Source: DATBSK01 sp964501785 (GTDB lineage Bacteria; Actinomycetota; Acidimicrobiia; IMCC26256; PALSA-555). From it: a DNA stretch of 64,000 bases. Below the pieces are notes generated by a model, which searched no databases, was not told the origin of the DNA, and worked only from the letters and a program-made list of their open reading frames with translations. Location of the stretch: positions 124,001 through 188,000 of the forward strand of contig CAZCUD010000004.1 in the NCBI GenBank assembly GCA_964501785.1. Reading direction: 5' to 3'. Both the position numbers and the translations under genes were made by a program. Positions 1 through 9,259 of the stretch are shown here, one piece after another (position 1 is the first letter of the stretch; each line of letters begins with the position of its first letter).

Positions 1-1
1 C

Positions 2-1912
2 GGCGTGCTGCTCGCGCCCGGCGTCCCGATGCACGAGGTGCTGCACGGCGTCGGTCGGGGCGCGCGGTGGGCCGGTGGTCAGGCGCGCGTCGGTGCGCAG
101 CGCCTGGGTCAGCTGAGCGATCCCGACGGCGACGACCTCGATGACGACGAGATCGACGTCGAGGGCGAGGCCGACCTCGACCTCACCGATCCGGGCGCGA
201 TCGACGACGGCTCGATCGACGCCGAGGCGCCCGTCCACGATGTCGACCTGTACGACGTGGTCGACGACGGCACCGATCCCGACCTCACCGATCCGGGCCT
301 GGTCGATCCCGACGCGACCGACCCTGCACTGTCGTTCGACGACGAGCCGACGCTCACCGACCTGCCCGCGGTCGCGGCCGTCCCTCCGACCGTCGAGGAG
401 GACGACGGGCAGGTGGCGCTCGACCTCGGTCCCCGGTCGGGCCGACGGGGCGCGTGGAAGCTCCCACCGAAGACGCTGCTCAAGCGGGGCGACTCGAAGC
501 CCACCGACAAGCGGATGGTCGAAGAGGGCGGCAAGGTGCTCGCCGCGGCGCTCCAGCAGCACGGCGTCGACGCGAAGCTCATCGGCTCGACGGTCGGGCC
601 CACCGTCACCCGCTACGAGCTCGAGCTCGCGCCGGGCGTCAAGGTCAACCGGGTCACGAACCTGAGCCACGACATCGCGTACGCGATGGCGTCGCCCGAC
701 GTCCGGATCCTCGCCCCCATCCCGGGTCGGTCCGCGATCGGCGTCGAGGTGCCCAACAAGTCGCGCCAGCTCGTGACGCTCGGCGACATCCTCACGTCTC
801 CCGAGGCGAAGGCGGCGACGAACCCGCTCGACGTCGGCCTGGGACGCGACATCTCGGGTCGCGCGGTGATGATCGACCTCGCGACGCTGCCGCACGTCCT
901 CATCGCGGGCGCGACCGGGGCCGGCAAGTCGAGCTGCATCAACTCCCTCGTCACGTCGCTGTTGATGCGCAACACGCCCGACCAGGTGCGGCTCATCCTC
1001 GTCGATCCCAAGCGCGTCGAGCTCGGCGCGTACAACGGGCTGCCGCACCTGCTCACGCCGGTCGTCACCAACCCGAAGAAGGCGGCGAACGCCCTCGACT
1101 GGGCCGTGCGCGAGATGGACCTTCGGTACGAGACGCTCGCCGAGGTCGGGGTTCGCGACATCGCGGGCTACAACGGCCTCGTCGACCGGGGCGAGCTGCC
1201 GTCGCCCGACGCGCCCGACAAGGTCAGCGGCAAGGGCTACGCGCGCCTGCCGCACATCGTCGTGGTCGTCGACGAGCTCAACGACCTGATGATGGTGGCC
1301 GCGCGCGACGTCGAGGCGAGCGTGTGCCGGATCGCGCAGATGGCGCGCGCCGTGGGCATCCACCTCGTCATCGCGACCCAGCGCCCGTCGGTCGACGTCA
1401 TCACCGGCGTCATCAAGGCCAACGTGCCGAGCCGCATGGCGTTCAGCGTCTCGAGCCTCGCCGACTCCCGCGTCATCCTCGACCAGGCCGGCGCCGAGAA
1501 GCTCATCGGTCAGGGCGACATGCTGCTCATGACCGCGAGCTCGAGCCGTGCCCAGCGCATCCAGGGCGCCTGGGTCGACGAGGACTGCGTGGCCAAGGTC
1601 GCCGCCCACTGGAAGCGCCAGGCCAAGGAGCCCCAGTACGTCGAGGGCGTCGCCGACGATGCGCCGGGCTCGGCGGGTGGCGGCGCGGGCGGCGCCGGTG
1701 ACGACGACGACGAGCTGCTCGCCGAGGCGATGGAGCTGGTCGTGCGCTCCGGGCTGGGCTCGACGTCGATGCTCCAGCGCAAGCTGCGGGTCGGCTTCGC
1801 GCGCGCCGGACGGCTGATGGACCTGCTCGAGCGCAAGGGCGTCGTCGGGCCGTCGCAAGGCTCGAAGGCCCGGGACGTCCTCATGACCGTCGACGAGCTC
1901 GAGGGCTCCTGA
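2..1912 (+). CDS. ftsK: DNA translocase FtsK, 5' end cut by window
   Basis: FtsK is the hexameric, membrane-tethered ATPase that pumps chromosome termini across the division septum. The frame is open at the left edge, so the membrane segments lie outside the window; the GTG at 5 is probably not the real start. Counting from 5, residues 38-125 form a very acidic linker with repeated D-L-T-D-P-G units. The motor follows, with Walker A GATGAGKS near residue 302 and Walker B ending in VVVVDELNDLMM (the family usually has DELADLMM). Residues ~565-630 are the winged-helix gamma domain (MELVVRSGLGSTSMLQRKLRVG begins it) that reads KOPS sites and contacts XerD. ftsK next to pgsA-cinA-recA is usual in actinobacteria. 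A 37-base hairpin follows the gene. Confidence 0.95.
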   Translation, partial: GVLLAPGVPMHEVLHGVGRGARWAGGQARVGAQRLGQLSDPDGDDLDDDEIDVEGEADLDLTDPGAIDDGSIDAEAPVHDVDLYDVVDDGTDPDLTDPGLVDPDATDPALSFDDEPTLTDLPAVAAVPPTVEEDDGQVALDLGPRSGRRGAWKLPPKTLLKRGDSKPTDKRMVEEGGKVLAAALQQHGVDAKLIGSTVGPTVTRYELELAPGVKVNRVTNLSHDIAYAMASPDVRILAPIPGRSAIGVEVPNKSRQLVTLGDILTSPEAKAATNPLDVGLGRDISGRAVMIDLATLPHVLIAGATGAGKSSCINSLVTSLLMRNTPDQVRLILVDPKRVELGAYNGLPHLLTPVVTNPKKAANALDWAVREMDLRYETLAEVGVRDIAGYNGLVDRGELPSPDAPDKVSGKGYARLPHIVVVVDELNDLMMVAARDVEASVCRIAQMARAVGIHLVIATQRPSVDVITGVIKANVPSRMAFSVSSLADSRVILDQAGAEKLIGQGDMLLMTASSSRAQRIQGAWVDEDCVAKVAAHWKRQAKEPQYVEGVADDAPGSAGGGAGGAGDDDDELLAEAMELVVRSGLGSTSMLQRKLRVGFARAGRLMDLLERKGVVGPSQGSKARDVLMTVDELEGS

Positions 1913-1944
1913 CCGACGGACCGGCCCGTCCCCGGGAAGCGGCG

Positions 1945-1981
1945 GGGGCGCCTCCTCCTCCATGGTGGATGAAGGCGCCCC
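1945..1981 (+). terminator. hairpin after ftsK
   Basis: GGGGCGCC (1945-1952) pairs with GGCGCCCC (1974-1981), and the loop carries a smaller CCATGG-centred fold. There is no T-tract, as is common for GC-rich actinobacterial terminators. It separates ftsK from rimO. Confidence 0.5.
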
Positions 1982-2078
1982 TCGTCGTGTCTCCGGGCCA
2001 TCGTCGTTGATGCCCGTCGCGTCCAACGACCACGTGTTCGCGGAAGTTCCCACCGGGGGGTGCACGACGGCACGCTCG

Positions 2079-2084
2079 TAGAAT
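2079..2084 (+). promoter_or_regulatory. -10 element TAGAAT for leaderless rimO
   Basis: TAGAAT lies 6 nt before the rimO ATG, so transcription would begin at about the A of the start codon. No ribosome binding site or clear -35 is visible. Confidence 0.5.
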
Positions 2085-2090
2085 CACGGG

Positions 2091-3461
2091 ATGCCTCCTC
2101 ACGATGGTCGTGGTGCTCCCGCGACCTTCTGGGTCGAGACGCTCGGGTGTCCCAAGAACGCCGTCGACTCCGACAAGGTGGTCGCGTCGCTCCTCGCCGA
2201 CGGGCTCGAGCCGGCGACCGGCGCCGGTGACGCCGAGCTCGTGATCGTGAACACGTGTGCCTTCGTCGAGGCCGCGCGAGAGGAGTCGATCTCGGTGGCG
2301 CTCGAGCTCGCCGAGCACCGCAAGCCGAGCGCCCGCATCGTCCTCACCGGCTGCATGGCCGAGCGCTACGGGGACGAGCTGGCCGACGAGCTCCCCGAGG
2401 TCGACGCCGTCGTCGGGTTCGCGGGCGAGGGCTCGCTGGGCCGGATGATCACCGACGGGGATTCGGGTGCCGTGGCCGTCGGGGCGCCCCGCCGCAAGCC
2501 GACGGGTGTGCGCGACCTGCTCGAGCTGCCCCGAGCGACGCCGTCGGTCCCGTGGGCGTACCTGAAGGTCGCCGAAGGGTGCGACCGGGCGTGCGCGTTC
2601 TGCGCGATCCCGTCGTTCCGGGGGAAGCAGCGCTCGCGCGAGCCGGAGGCCCTGGTCGCCGAGGCGCGGGCGCTCGTCGAGGGGGGCGTGCGCGAGCTGG
2701 TGCTGGTCGCCCAGGACCTCGCCTGGTACGGACGCGACGCGGGCGAGCCGGGCGCGCTCGCGCCGCTCCTGCGTCGCCTCGACGCCGAGCTCGCACCGGC
2801 CGGCCTCGCCCGGCTGCGACTGCTCTACCTCTATCCGAGCGAGGTGCGCGATCCGCTCGTCGGCACCATGCTCGACACGCCGACGGTGGCGCCGTACTTC
2901 GACCTCTCGCTCCAGCATGCCGACCGTGCGCTCCTCGCGCGCATGAAGCGCTGGGGGAGCGGGGCGCGCTTCCTCGACTCCATCGCCGACATCCGGGATC
3001 GCGCGCCCGAGGCCGCGTTCCGTTCGTCCTTCATCGTCGGGTTCCCGGGCGAGACCGAGCAAGCGCACGACGCGCTGCTCGCGTTCCTCGACGAGGCGGC
3101 GCTCGACTGGGCGGGGTTCTTCCCGTTCTCGGAGGAGGCGGGCACGCCCGCCGCGATGCTCGACGGCGCGGTGGCGCCGGAGCTCGCCGCCGAGCGGTTG
3201 CGCGAGTGCGACGAGCTCCAGTCGGGCATCACGCGACGCGCTCGTGACCGGCTCGTGCGCGACGGCGCCGACGTCGCGGTGGTCGTCGACGGTGTCGACG
3301 ACGGCGACGTCGTGGGGCGGTCGCACCGCGAGGCGCCCGAGATCGACGGTGTCGTTCGCATGCCCGGGGCGCACGCGCGCCCGGGCAGCGTCGTGCGAGC
3401 CAAGGTCACCGACGTCGACGGGGTCGACCTGGTCGCGACCCCGATCGAGGTGCTCGGGTGA
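2091..3461 (+). CDS. rimO: ribosomal protein uS12 methylthiotransferase RimO
   Basis: Radical-SAM enzyme that adds a methylthio group to the conserved Asp of ribosomal protein uS12, using two 4Fe-4S clusters. The 456 aa show the three parts of the family. The N-terminal UPF0004 domain holds the auxiliary-cluster cysteines (LGCPKN, NTCAF, TGCMAE). The radical-SAM CxxxCxxC motif is at C164-C168-C171 (CDRACAFC). A TRAM domain closes the protein. LGCPKNxVDS and the AxCAIPxFRG context favour RimO over MiaB, and a separate miaB lies at 9260. The ATG at 2091 follows a TAGAAT -10 by 6 nt. The TGA overlaps the pgsA GTG by 4 bases, so the two genes are probably translationally coupled. Confidence 0.95.
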   Translation: MPPHDGRGAPATFWVETLGCPKNAVDSDKVVASLLADGLEPATGAGDAELVIVNTCAFVEAAREESISVALELAEHRKPSARIVLTGCMAERYGDELADELPEVDAVVGFAGEGSLGRMITDGDSGAVAVGAPRRKPTGVRDLLELPRATPSVPWAYLKVAEGCDRACAFCAIPSFRGKQRSREPEALVAEARALVEGGVRELVLVAQDLAWYGRDAGEPGALAPLLRRLDAELAPAGLARLRLLYLYPSEVRDPLVGTMLDTPTVAPYFDLSLQHADRALLARMKRWGSGARFLDSIADIRDRAPEAAFRSSFIVGFPGETEQAHDALLAFLDEAALDWAGFFPFSEEAGTPAAMLDGAVAPELAAERLRECDELQSGITRRARDRLVRDGADVAVVVDGVDDGDVVGRSHREAPEIDGVVRMPGAHARPGSVVRAKVTDVDGVDLVATPIEVLG

Positions 3462-4120
3462 ACAAGCGAGCCGAAGCGCGCACTGCGCGCGAGGTTGCCG
3501 CCGACGCGGCGTGGACGGCGAGGGAGACGGCGGCCGAGGCGGCCGAGAGCGTCCGCCGCTTCGGCGAGACCGCGATCAAGACGCCGGCCAACGCGGTGAC
3601 GCTGGTGCGCCTCCTCTTCGCGATCCCGGTGCTCGTCTGGATCCTCGACGAGGGGAAGGCCACCTGGGGGACCTTCACCGGCTGGCTCGTCCTCTGGGTG
3701 ACGGACGGGCTCGACGGCTGGCTCGCGCGCCGTGACGGCACGACTCGTTCGGGCGCGTTCCTCGATCCGCTGGCCGACAAGGTGCTCGTGCTGGGTGGGT
3801 TCATCGCGCTCGGCGCCCGGGGCGACTTCCCCTGGATCGCCGTGGCGATCGTCGGCGTGCGCGAGCTCGGCGTGTCGCTGTGGCGCTCGCTCGCCAGCCG
3901 GCGAGGTATCTCGTTCCCCGCCCGGCCGCTCGGCAAGTGGAAGGCCAACGTGCAGTTCCTGGCCGTCGCGGCGGTGCTGTTCCCGCCGACGGCCGACGCG
4001 CACTGGTTCCAGGACACGATCCTGTGGCTCGCCGTCGCCATGACCGTGATCTCGGCGGTCGACCTGATCGTGCACGCCTACCGGTACGAGCCGGAGCGGG
4101 TCCCGAAGTCCCGCCGATGA
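3458..4120 (+). CDS. pgsA: CDP-diacylglycerol--glycerol-3-phosphate 3-phosphatidyltransferase
   Basis: Integral membrane enzyme making phosphatidylglycerol phosphate from CDP-diacylglycerol and glycerol-3-phosphate, the first step to PG and cardiolipin. The CDP-alcohol phosphatidyltransferase signature D-G-x2-A-R-x8-G-x3-D-x3-D is present in full, starting at DGLDGWLARR and ending at FLDPLADK. It is followed by several hydrophobic helices. The first ~45 residues are an Ala/Glu/Arg-rich amphipathic stretch before the first membrane helix, longer than in typical PgsA. GTG start overlaps the rimO stop (GTGA). cinA follows after 22 bases. Other CDP-alcohol transferases share the motif, but the pgsA-cinA pairing supports this call. 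Confidence 0.9.
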   Translation: MNKRAEARTAREVAADAAWTARETAAEAAESVRRFGETAIKTPANAVTLVRLLFAIPVLVWILDEGKATWGTFTGWLVLWVTDGLDGWLARRDGTTRSGAFLDPLADKVLVLGGFIALGARGDFPWIAVAIVGVRELGVSLWRSLASRRGISFPARPLGKWKANVQFLAVAAVLFPPTADAHWFQDTILWLAVAMTVISAVDLIVHAYRYEPERVPKSRR

Positions 4121-4142
4121 TGCAGAGAGCGAGCGAGACAGG

Positions 4143-5396
4143 ATGAGGGTTGACGTGCTCGCGATCGGGACCGAGCTGCTGCTCGGGCAGATCGTCGACA
4201 CCAACAGCGCGTGGATCGGTGAGCAGCTCGCCGCGGCGGGCCTCGACACCTACGACCATCGCAAGGTCGGTGACAACCAGGCGCGGATGGTGGCCGCGCT
4301 GCGCGACCTCCTGCGCGAGGCCGACGCGGTCATCGTCTGCGGCGGGCTCGGGCCCACCCAGGACGACGTCACCCGCGACGCGATCGCCGAGCTGATGGGG
4401 GTGCCGCTCGAACGGCGGGACGATCTCATCGACCACATCGCCGCGCTGTTCGGCGGGCGGGGCCGGGAGATGAGCGCCAACAACCTGCGTCAGGCCGATG
4501 TCCCCGTCGGCGGCGACGTCATCCCCAACCCGATCGGCACCGCCCCGGGGCTCGAGTGCGAGGTCGACGATCCGGGTGGCTCGGGCACGAAGAAGGTCGT
4601 CTACGCGGTCCCCGGCGTTCCCTACGAGATGCAGCTCATGGTCACCGAGCACGTGCTGCCCGACCTGTTGGCCCGCTCGGGCGAGCGGTCGGTGATCGTC
4701 TCGCGCTCGCTCAAGACCTGGGGCACCTCCGAGTCGGGCCTCGCCGAGATGATCTCCGCGCGGGTCGACACGCAGTCGAACCCGACGATCGCGTTCCTCG
4801 CCCGGGGCATCGAAGGCCTGTACGTGCGGCTGACCGCCAAGGCCGAGACCGAGGCCGACGCCCGCGCGCTCCTGGACGCCGAGGAGGCCGAGCTGCGCCC
4901 CATCATCGGCGAGCTGATCTTCGCGATCGACGACCAGACGATGGAGTCGGTGGTCCTCGACCTGTGCAGCGAGCGGGGCTGGTCGTTGGGAGTCGCCGAG
5001 TCGTTGACCGGCGGGCTCGTCGGTGCGCGCCTCTCGAACGTCCCCGGCGCGAGCCACACCTACCGTGGCTCGATCGCGTCGTACGCGACGCAGGTGAAGC
5101 GGTCGGTGCTCGGCGTCGAGGCCGACAGCGTGGTGAGCGAGCAGGCGGCGATCGAGATGGCCGAGGGAGCCAGGCGCGCGCTCGGGTGCGAGGTCGCGCT
5201 GTCCATCACCGGGGTCGCGGGGCCCGACGAGCAGGACGGTCAGCCGGTCGGCACGGTGTGGTTCGGGATCGCCATCCCGGGCCACGAGACCATGGCGATG
5301 ACCGCGCGCCTGCCGGGCGACCGCGAGCGCGTCCGGCAGTTCTCGACGATCTCGGGGCTCAACCTCCTGCGCATGCGGCTGCTCGCGCTCCCCTGA
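4143..5396 (+). CDS. cinA: CinA-like protein, nicotinamide-nucleotide amidase
   Basis: 417 aa with the two-domain CinA layout. The N-terminal MoaB/MoCF-like domain (IGTELLLGQIVDTNS, then GGLGPTQDDVTRD) acts as an ADP-ribose pyrophosphatase in characterised CinA proteins. The C-terminal domain (ESLTGGLVGARLSNVPGAS... ALSITGVAGPD) deamidates nicotinamide mononucleotide to nicotinate mononucleotide for NAD salvage. It is cytoplasmic. The ATG follows AGACAGG closely. Actinobacteria often carry clgR between cinA and recA; here thpR and an M48-like gene fill that interval. Confidence 0.93.
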   Translation: MRVDVLAIGTELLLGQIVDTNSAWIGEQLAAAGLDTYDHRKVGDNQARMVAALRDLLREADAVIVCGGLGPTQDDVTRDAIAELMGVPLERRDDLIDHIAALFGGRGREMSANNLRQADVPVGGDVIPNPIGTAPGLECEVDDPGGSGTKKVVYAVPGVPYEMQLMVTEHVLPDLLARSGERSVIVSRSLKTWGTSESGLAEMISARVDTQSNPTIAFLARGIEGLYVRLTAKAETEADARALLDAEEAELRPIIGELIFAIDDQTMESVVLDLCSERGWSLGVAESLTGGLVGARLSNVPGASHTYRGSIASYATQVKRSVLGVEADSVVSEQAAIEMAEGARRALGCEVALSITGVAGPDEQDGQPVGTVWFGIAIPGHETMAMTARLPGDRERVRQFSTISGLNLLRMRLLALP

Positions 5397-5413
5397 CCGG
5401 CACTCGCGCTCCG

Positions 5414-5974
5414 ATGCGGCGCGGCTTCCTGGCGATCGACCCCCCGCCCCCGGTGCTCGACGAGATCTCTGGTTGCGTAGCTCACCTTCGTGACGAGGGT
5501 CGAGCCACGCATGACCGGCTGCGGTGGACGACCCGCAACCAGTGGCACGTCACGATCCAGTTCCTCGGTCGGGTCGGAGACGTCGACGCGCTCGTGGAGA
5601 CCGTGCGCCGCGCGACCGCGACGCTCTCCGCGTTCGAGGTGCGACTCGGCGGCGCCGGCGCGTTCCCGCGACCGGCGCGAGCCGCGACCCTGTGGCTGGG
5701 CGTCGAGCGCGGGCGCGACGAGCTGCGCGGCCTGGCGGCGGCCGTCACCGAGCAGACCGCCCGGTTGGGCTACGAGGGCGAGGTCGACTTCAGCCCGCAC
5801 CTGACGCTGGCCCGGGTGAAGGCGCGCGCCGATCTGCGACCGGTCGTCGCGGCGATCGGCACTCGCCCGGTCGGCCCGGCGTGGACGGTGCGCGAGGTGG
5901 TGCTGTACGACAGCGACACGCGCCCCGAGGGGGCGCGCTACACCGCGGTCAGCCGGATCCCGCTGGGGGAGTAG
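5414..5974 (+). CDS. thpR: RNA 2',3'-cyclic 3'-phosphodiesterase (2H superfamily)
   Basis: 186 aa, 2H phosphoesterase fold. The two catalytic HxTx motifs are HVTI (residues 45-48, in WHVTIQFLG) and HLTL (129-132, in FSPHLTLAR), with the usual spacing. The family opens 2',3'-cyclic phosphates on RNA ends. The ATG at 5414 gives the standard N-terminus RRGFLAID directly after the start. It lies 17 bases after cinA and is probably co-transcribed with it. Its 3' end overlaps the convergent M48-like gene by 26 bases. Confidence 0.9.
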   Translation: MRRGFLAIDPPPPVLDEISGCVAHLRDEGRATHDRLRWTTRNQWHVTIQFLGRVGDVDALVETVRRATATLSAFEVRLGGAGAFPRPARAATLWLGVERGRDELRGLAAAVTEQTARLGYEGEVDFSPHLTLARVKARADLRPVVAAIGTRPVGPAWTVREVVLYDSDTRPEGARYTAVSRIPLGE

Positions 5975-6947
5975 CCGACGGGGCGGGCGACGGCACGGCC
6001 GGCGGTGCGCCCGCGCCGGCCTCGGGGAGCTTCGCCAGCCTCCGCAGCTCGTCGATCCGCTCGTCGAGCAGGAGCTCCTTGCCCAACGTGCGCGTCGCCC
6101 GTGACGACGAGGTCCCGAGCGCCTTCGCGGGGAACTCGACCCACAGGGGCGCCGTCGACCGGGTGACCCGTCCGACCTGACTCGGGTCCTCGTCGAGCTT
6201 CTCGAGGGCGCGCACGAGCGAACCCGGGTTGCGGGTGAAGTGGATCGCGCGCCGATCGCGGTCGCTCGCCTGACCCTTCAGGGCCCACGTCTGGAGCCAC
6301 TCGGCGAGCTTCGTCGGCGCCCAGCCGAGCAGCAGCGAGAACGGGTTGTCACCATCGCGCGACGCGATCGCGCCCCCGGTGAGCGCCACCGTCCAGCTCG
6401 ACAGGGCGACGTCCCAGCTCCCCATGCGGCTCACCTCGTAGGCGAGGACCGCCTCGAGCTCGTCGCGCGAGAGCTTGTCGATCAGGCCGGTGGTGACGGC
6501 GACGATCGTGCGGGACGGCCGAGTGCCCACGCCGAACGAGTTGGGCGCCGGGTCCTCGATGATCGCGAAGCGTGGCGCGGGGAGCCCCGCGGCGATCGCG
6601 AGCCCTTCGAGGAGGTTGCGGACGCGCGGGTGCTCGTCGGGGTCGGCGACGTGGGCGCCGGTCTCCGACAGCACTCGACGCTCGAGGCGACGGCGCTGCA
6701 GCGGGATCTTGAGCAGCGCGAGGACGAGGCCGACGACGAAGGACACCACGACGATGCCGCCGATGAGGATCCCGAAGATCCGGAAGCCGTCGGCGTCGTC
6801 GGGGAAGATGCCGCCCTCGAACATGCCCCAGGCCACGAGCCCCAGGGCGACCGCCACCGCGGCGAGGGCCGTCGCCAGCATGTAGTTGAGGGTCGCCAGC
6901 ACGAGCAGCACCGCGATCCGCCCCCGGTTGCCCGCCTCTTCGATCAC
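5949..6947 (-). CDS. M48 (HtpX-like) membrane protein with degenerate zinc motif
   Basis: 332 aa. Two N-terminal membrane helices (residues ~11-40 and ~58-80) are followed by a soluble domain that reads like HtpX: HPRVRNLLEGLAIAAGLP, then PNSFGVG, then TTGLIDKLSRDELEAVLAYEVSRM. At the place where M48 peptidases carry HExxH (LEAVLAHELSH) this protein has YEVSR (residues 170-174). Both zinc-binding histidines are gone while the Glu remains, so zinc proteolysis is unlikely. The C-terminal ~30 residues are Pro/Ala-rich. GTG start; a minus-strand TAGGGT lies at 7002-7007, back to back with the recA promoter. A structural or regulatory membrane role is inferred. Confidence 0.8.
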   Translation of the reverse strand: MIEEAGNRGRIAVLLVLATLNYMLATALAAVAVALGLVAWGMFEGGIFPDDADGFRIFGILIGGIVVVSFVVGLVLALLKIPLQRRRLERRVLSETGAHVADPDEHPRVRNLLEGLAIAAGLPAPRFAIIEDPAPNSFGVGTRPSRTIVAVTTGLIDKLSRDELEAVLAYEVSRMGSWDVALSSWTVALTGGAIASRDGDNPFSLLLGWAPTKLAEWLQTWALKGQASDRDRRAIHFTRNPGSLVRALEKLDEDPSQVGRVTRSTAPLWVEFPAKALGTSSSRATRTLGKELLLDERIDELRRLAKLPEAGAGAPPAVPSPAPSATPPAGSG

Positions 6948-7023
6948 CGCTGGTCGCCCTCCGTCCCGCCGGTCCCCGGTCGGCTCCGCCTCGGGCCTCG
7001 GACCCTAGCGAGCCCGGAAAGCC

Positions 7024-7052
7024 TTGCCTCCGAACGGGTGTTCGGTTAGGGT
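7024..7052 (+). promoter_or_regulatory. recA promoter TTGCCT-N17-TAGGGT
   Basis: -35 TTGCCT (7024-7029) and -10 TAGGGT (7047-7052) are 17 bp apart, with the LexA box between them. Transcription would start near 7059 and give a leader of about 147 nt before the recA GTG. Confidence 0.6.
7031..7044. promoter_or_regulatory. LexA (SOS) box of recA
   Basis: CGAACGGGTGTTCG is a perfect CGAAC-N4-GTTCG box, identical in its arms to those beside lexA in this window. It lies between the -35 and -10 of recA, so LexA bound here should exclude RNA polymerase. Confidence 0.9.
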
Positions 7053-7205
7053 CACACGCATGTGATTCGGTGCCTAGAGTCACCGGCAGCCGTCGTGATC
7101 GCCGATCGCGAGTCGCTGTCACACCCCACCCGTACCGTGCTCGCCACGGCGCTTCCCCCAAGCGACCACGACCGACAGCAGTCAGACGCACCAGGAGGAC
7201 CCAAG

Positions 7206-8345
<1,140 letters not shown>

Positions 8346-8403
8346 CACCAGCGACACCATCACCCCAGCAACACCCCAGCAAGCAACACCAGCAAGCCCC
8401 AAG

Positions 8404-8438
8404 AGCACCGGCGGGAGTCCCCAGCTCCCGCCGGTGCT
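8404..8438 (+). terminator. recA terminator hairpin
   Basis: A perfect 14-bp stem (8404-8417 with 8425-8438, AGCACCGGCGGGAG arm) encloses a 7-nt loop. It lies between recA and the convergent TauE/SafE gene and may serve both strands. No T-tract. Confidence 0.75.
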
Positions 8439-8461
8439 GCGTTCGGCTGCGAGCGCAGTGC

Positions 8462-9184
8462 TCAGGTCAGGGCGCGGACGAGCGCGGCGAGGCCGGCGAC
8501 GGCGGAGAGCACGAGGACGGCGGGGCGCAGCCAGCCGCCGTCGACGTGCACGTGGAAGTGCCGGCTCGCCCACAGCCCGAACACCATGAACGGGGCGAGC
8601 GCGAGGGCGAGCAGCACCTGGTCGAGGTCCATGATCCCGGTCGCGGCGTAGCCGACGATCGAGAGCCCCGCGCTCACCGCGAAGAACGCGCCCAGGGTGG
8701 CGCGCGCGATCGGGCCGGATCGGTGCTGGAAGAGCAGGGCCACCGGCGGCCCGCCGACCCCGGTCGCGGTGCCGAACAGGTTCGACGTGAAGCCCGCCGC
8801 GAGAGCGGTGCCCCGGTTGGTCGGGACGGGTGGCGCGAGCAGGCTGGCAGTCACGCCGGTCAGGACGGTCACCGCCACGATGATCGTCAGGGTCGTCACG
8901 TCGGTCGCCGCGACGATGACGAGGCCGAGCGCCGTTCCGGGCAGTGCACCTCCGAGCATCCACGGGAGCGCGAGTCGGTCGAGGGCGTGGTGCTCCCGCA
9001 CCACCGTCGTGATCGCGATCGGGATCGCCAGCAGGACGATCGTCGTGGGAATCGCCTCGGGGATCGTCAGCGCGACGAAGGGCACCGCCAGGATGTTGAG
9101 GCCGAGGCCGAGCGAGCCCTGCACGATCGAGCCCACCACGACGGCCGCCGCGACGACTGCGAACTCGGCGATCCCGACGTGCAT
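8462..9184 (-). CDS. TauE/SafE (TSUP) family sulfite/anion exporter
   Basis: 240 aa, almost entirely hydrophobic, with about 8 predicted membrane helices in two homologous halves. The halves carry the family's Gly-rich helix motifs: GSIVQGSLGLGLNILAVPF near the N-terminus and GFTSNLFGTATGVGGPPVAL in the middle. The family moves sulfite, sulfoacetate or related organosulfonates across the membrane; the substrate here cannot be read from sequence. The ATG at 9182-9184 lies 6 nt after CAGGAT on the minus strand, so the message may be leaderless. It converges on recA. Confidence 0.85.
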   Translation of the reverse strand: MHVGIAEFAVVAAAVVVGSIVQGSLGLGLNILAVPFVALTIPEAIPTTIVLLAIPIAITTVVREHHALDRLALPWMLGGALPGTALGLVIVAATDVTTLTIIVAVTVLTGVTASLLAPPVPTNRGTALAAGFTSNLFGTATGVGGPPVALLFQHRSGPIARATLGAFFAVSAGLSIVGYAATGIMDLDQVLLALALAPFMVFGLWASRHFHVHVDGGWLRPAVLVLSAVAGLAALVRALT

Positions 9185-9245
9185 CGGCGCATCCTGGCAG
9201 AGCCGATCGGCCGGCGACCCCGGGGTTCGGCCCGAGACCCTCTCG

Positions 9246-9251
9246 TACACT
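9246..9251 (+). promoter_or_regulatory. -10 element TACACT for leaderless miaB
   Basis: TACACT ends 8 nt before the miaB GTG at 9260. The upstream neighbour is divergent, so the miaB-miaA-dapF-hflX run needs a promoter here. Confidence 0.45.
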
Positions 9252-9259
9252 TGGTTCCC

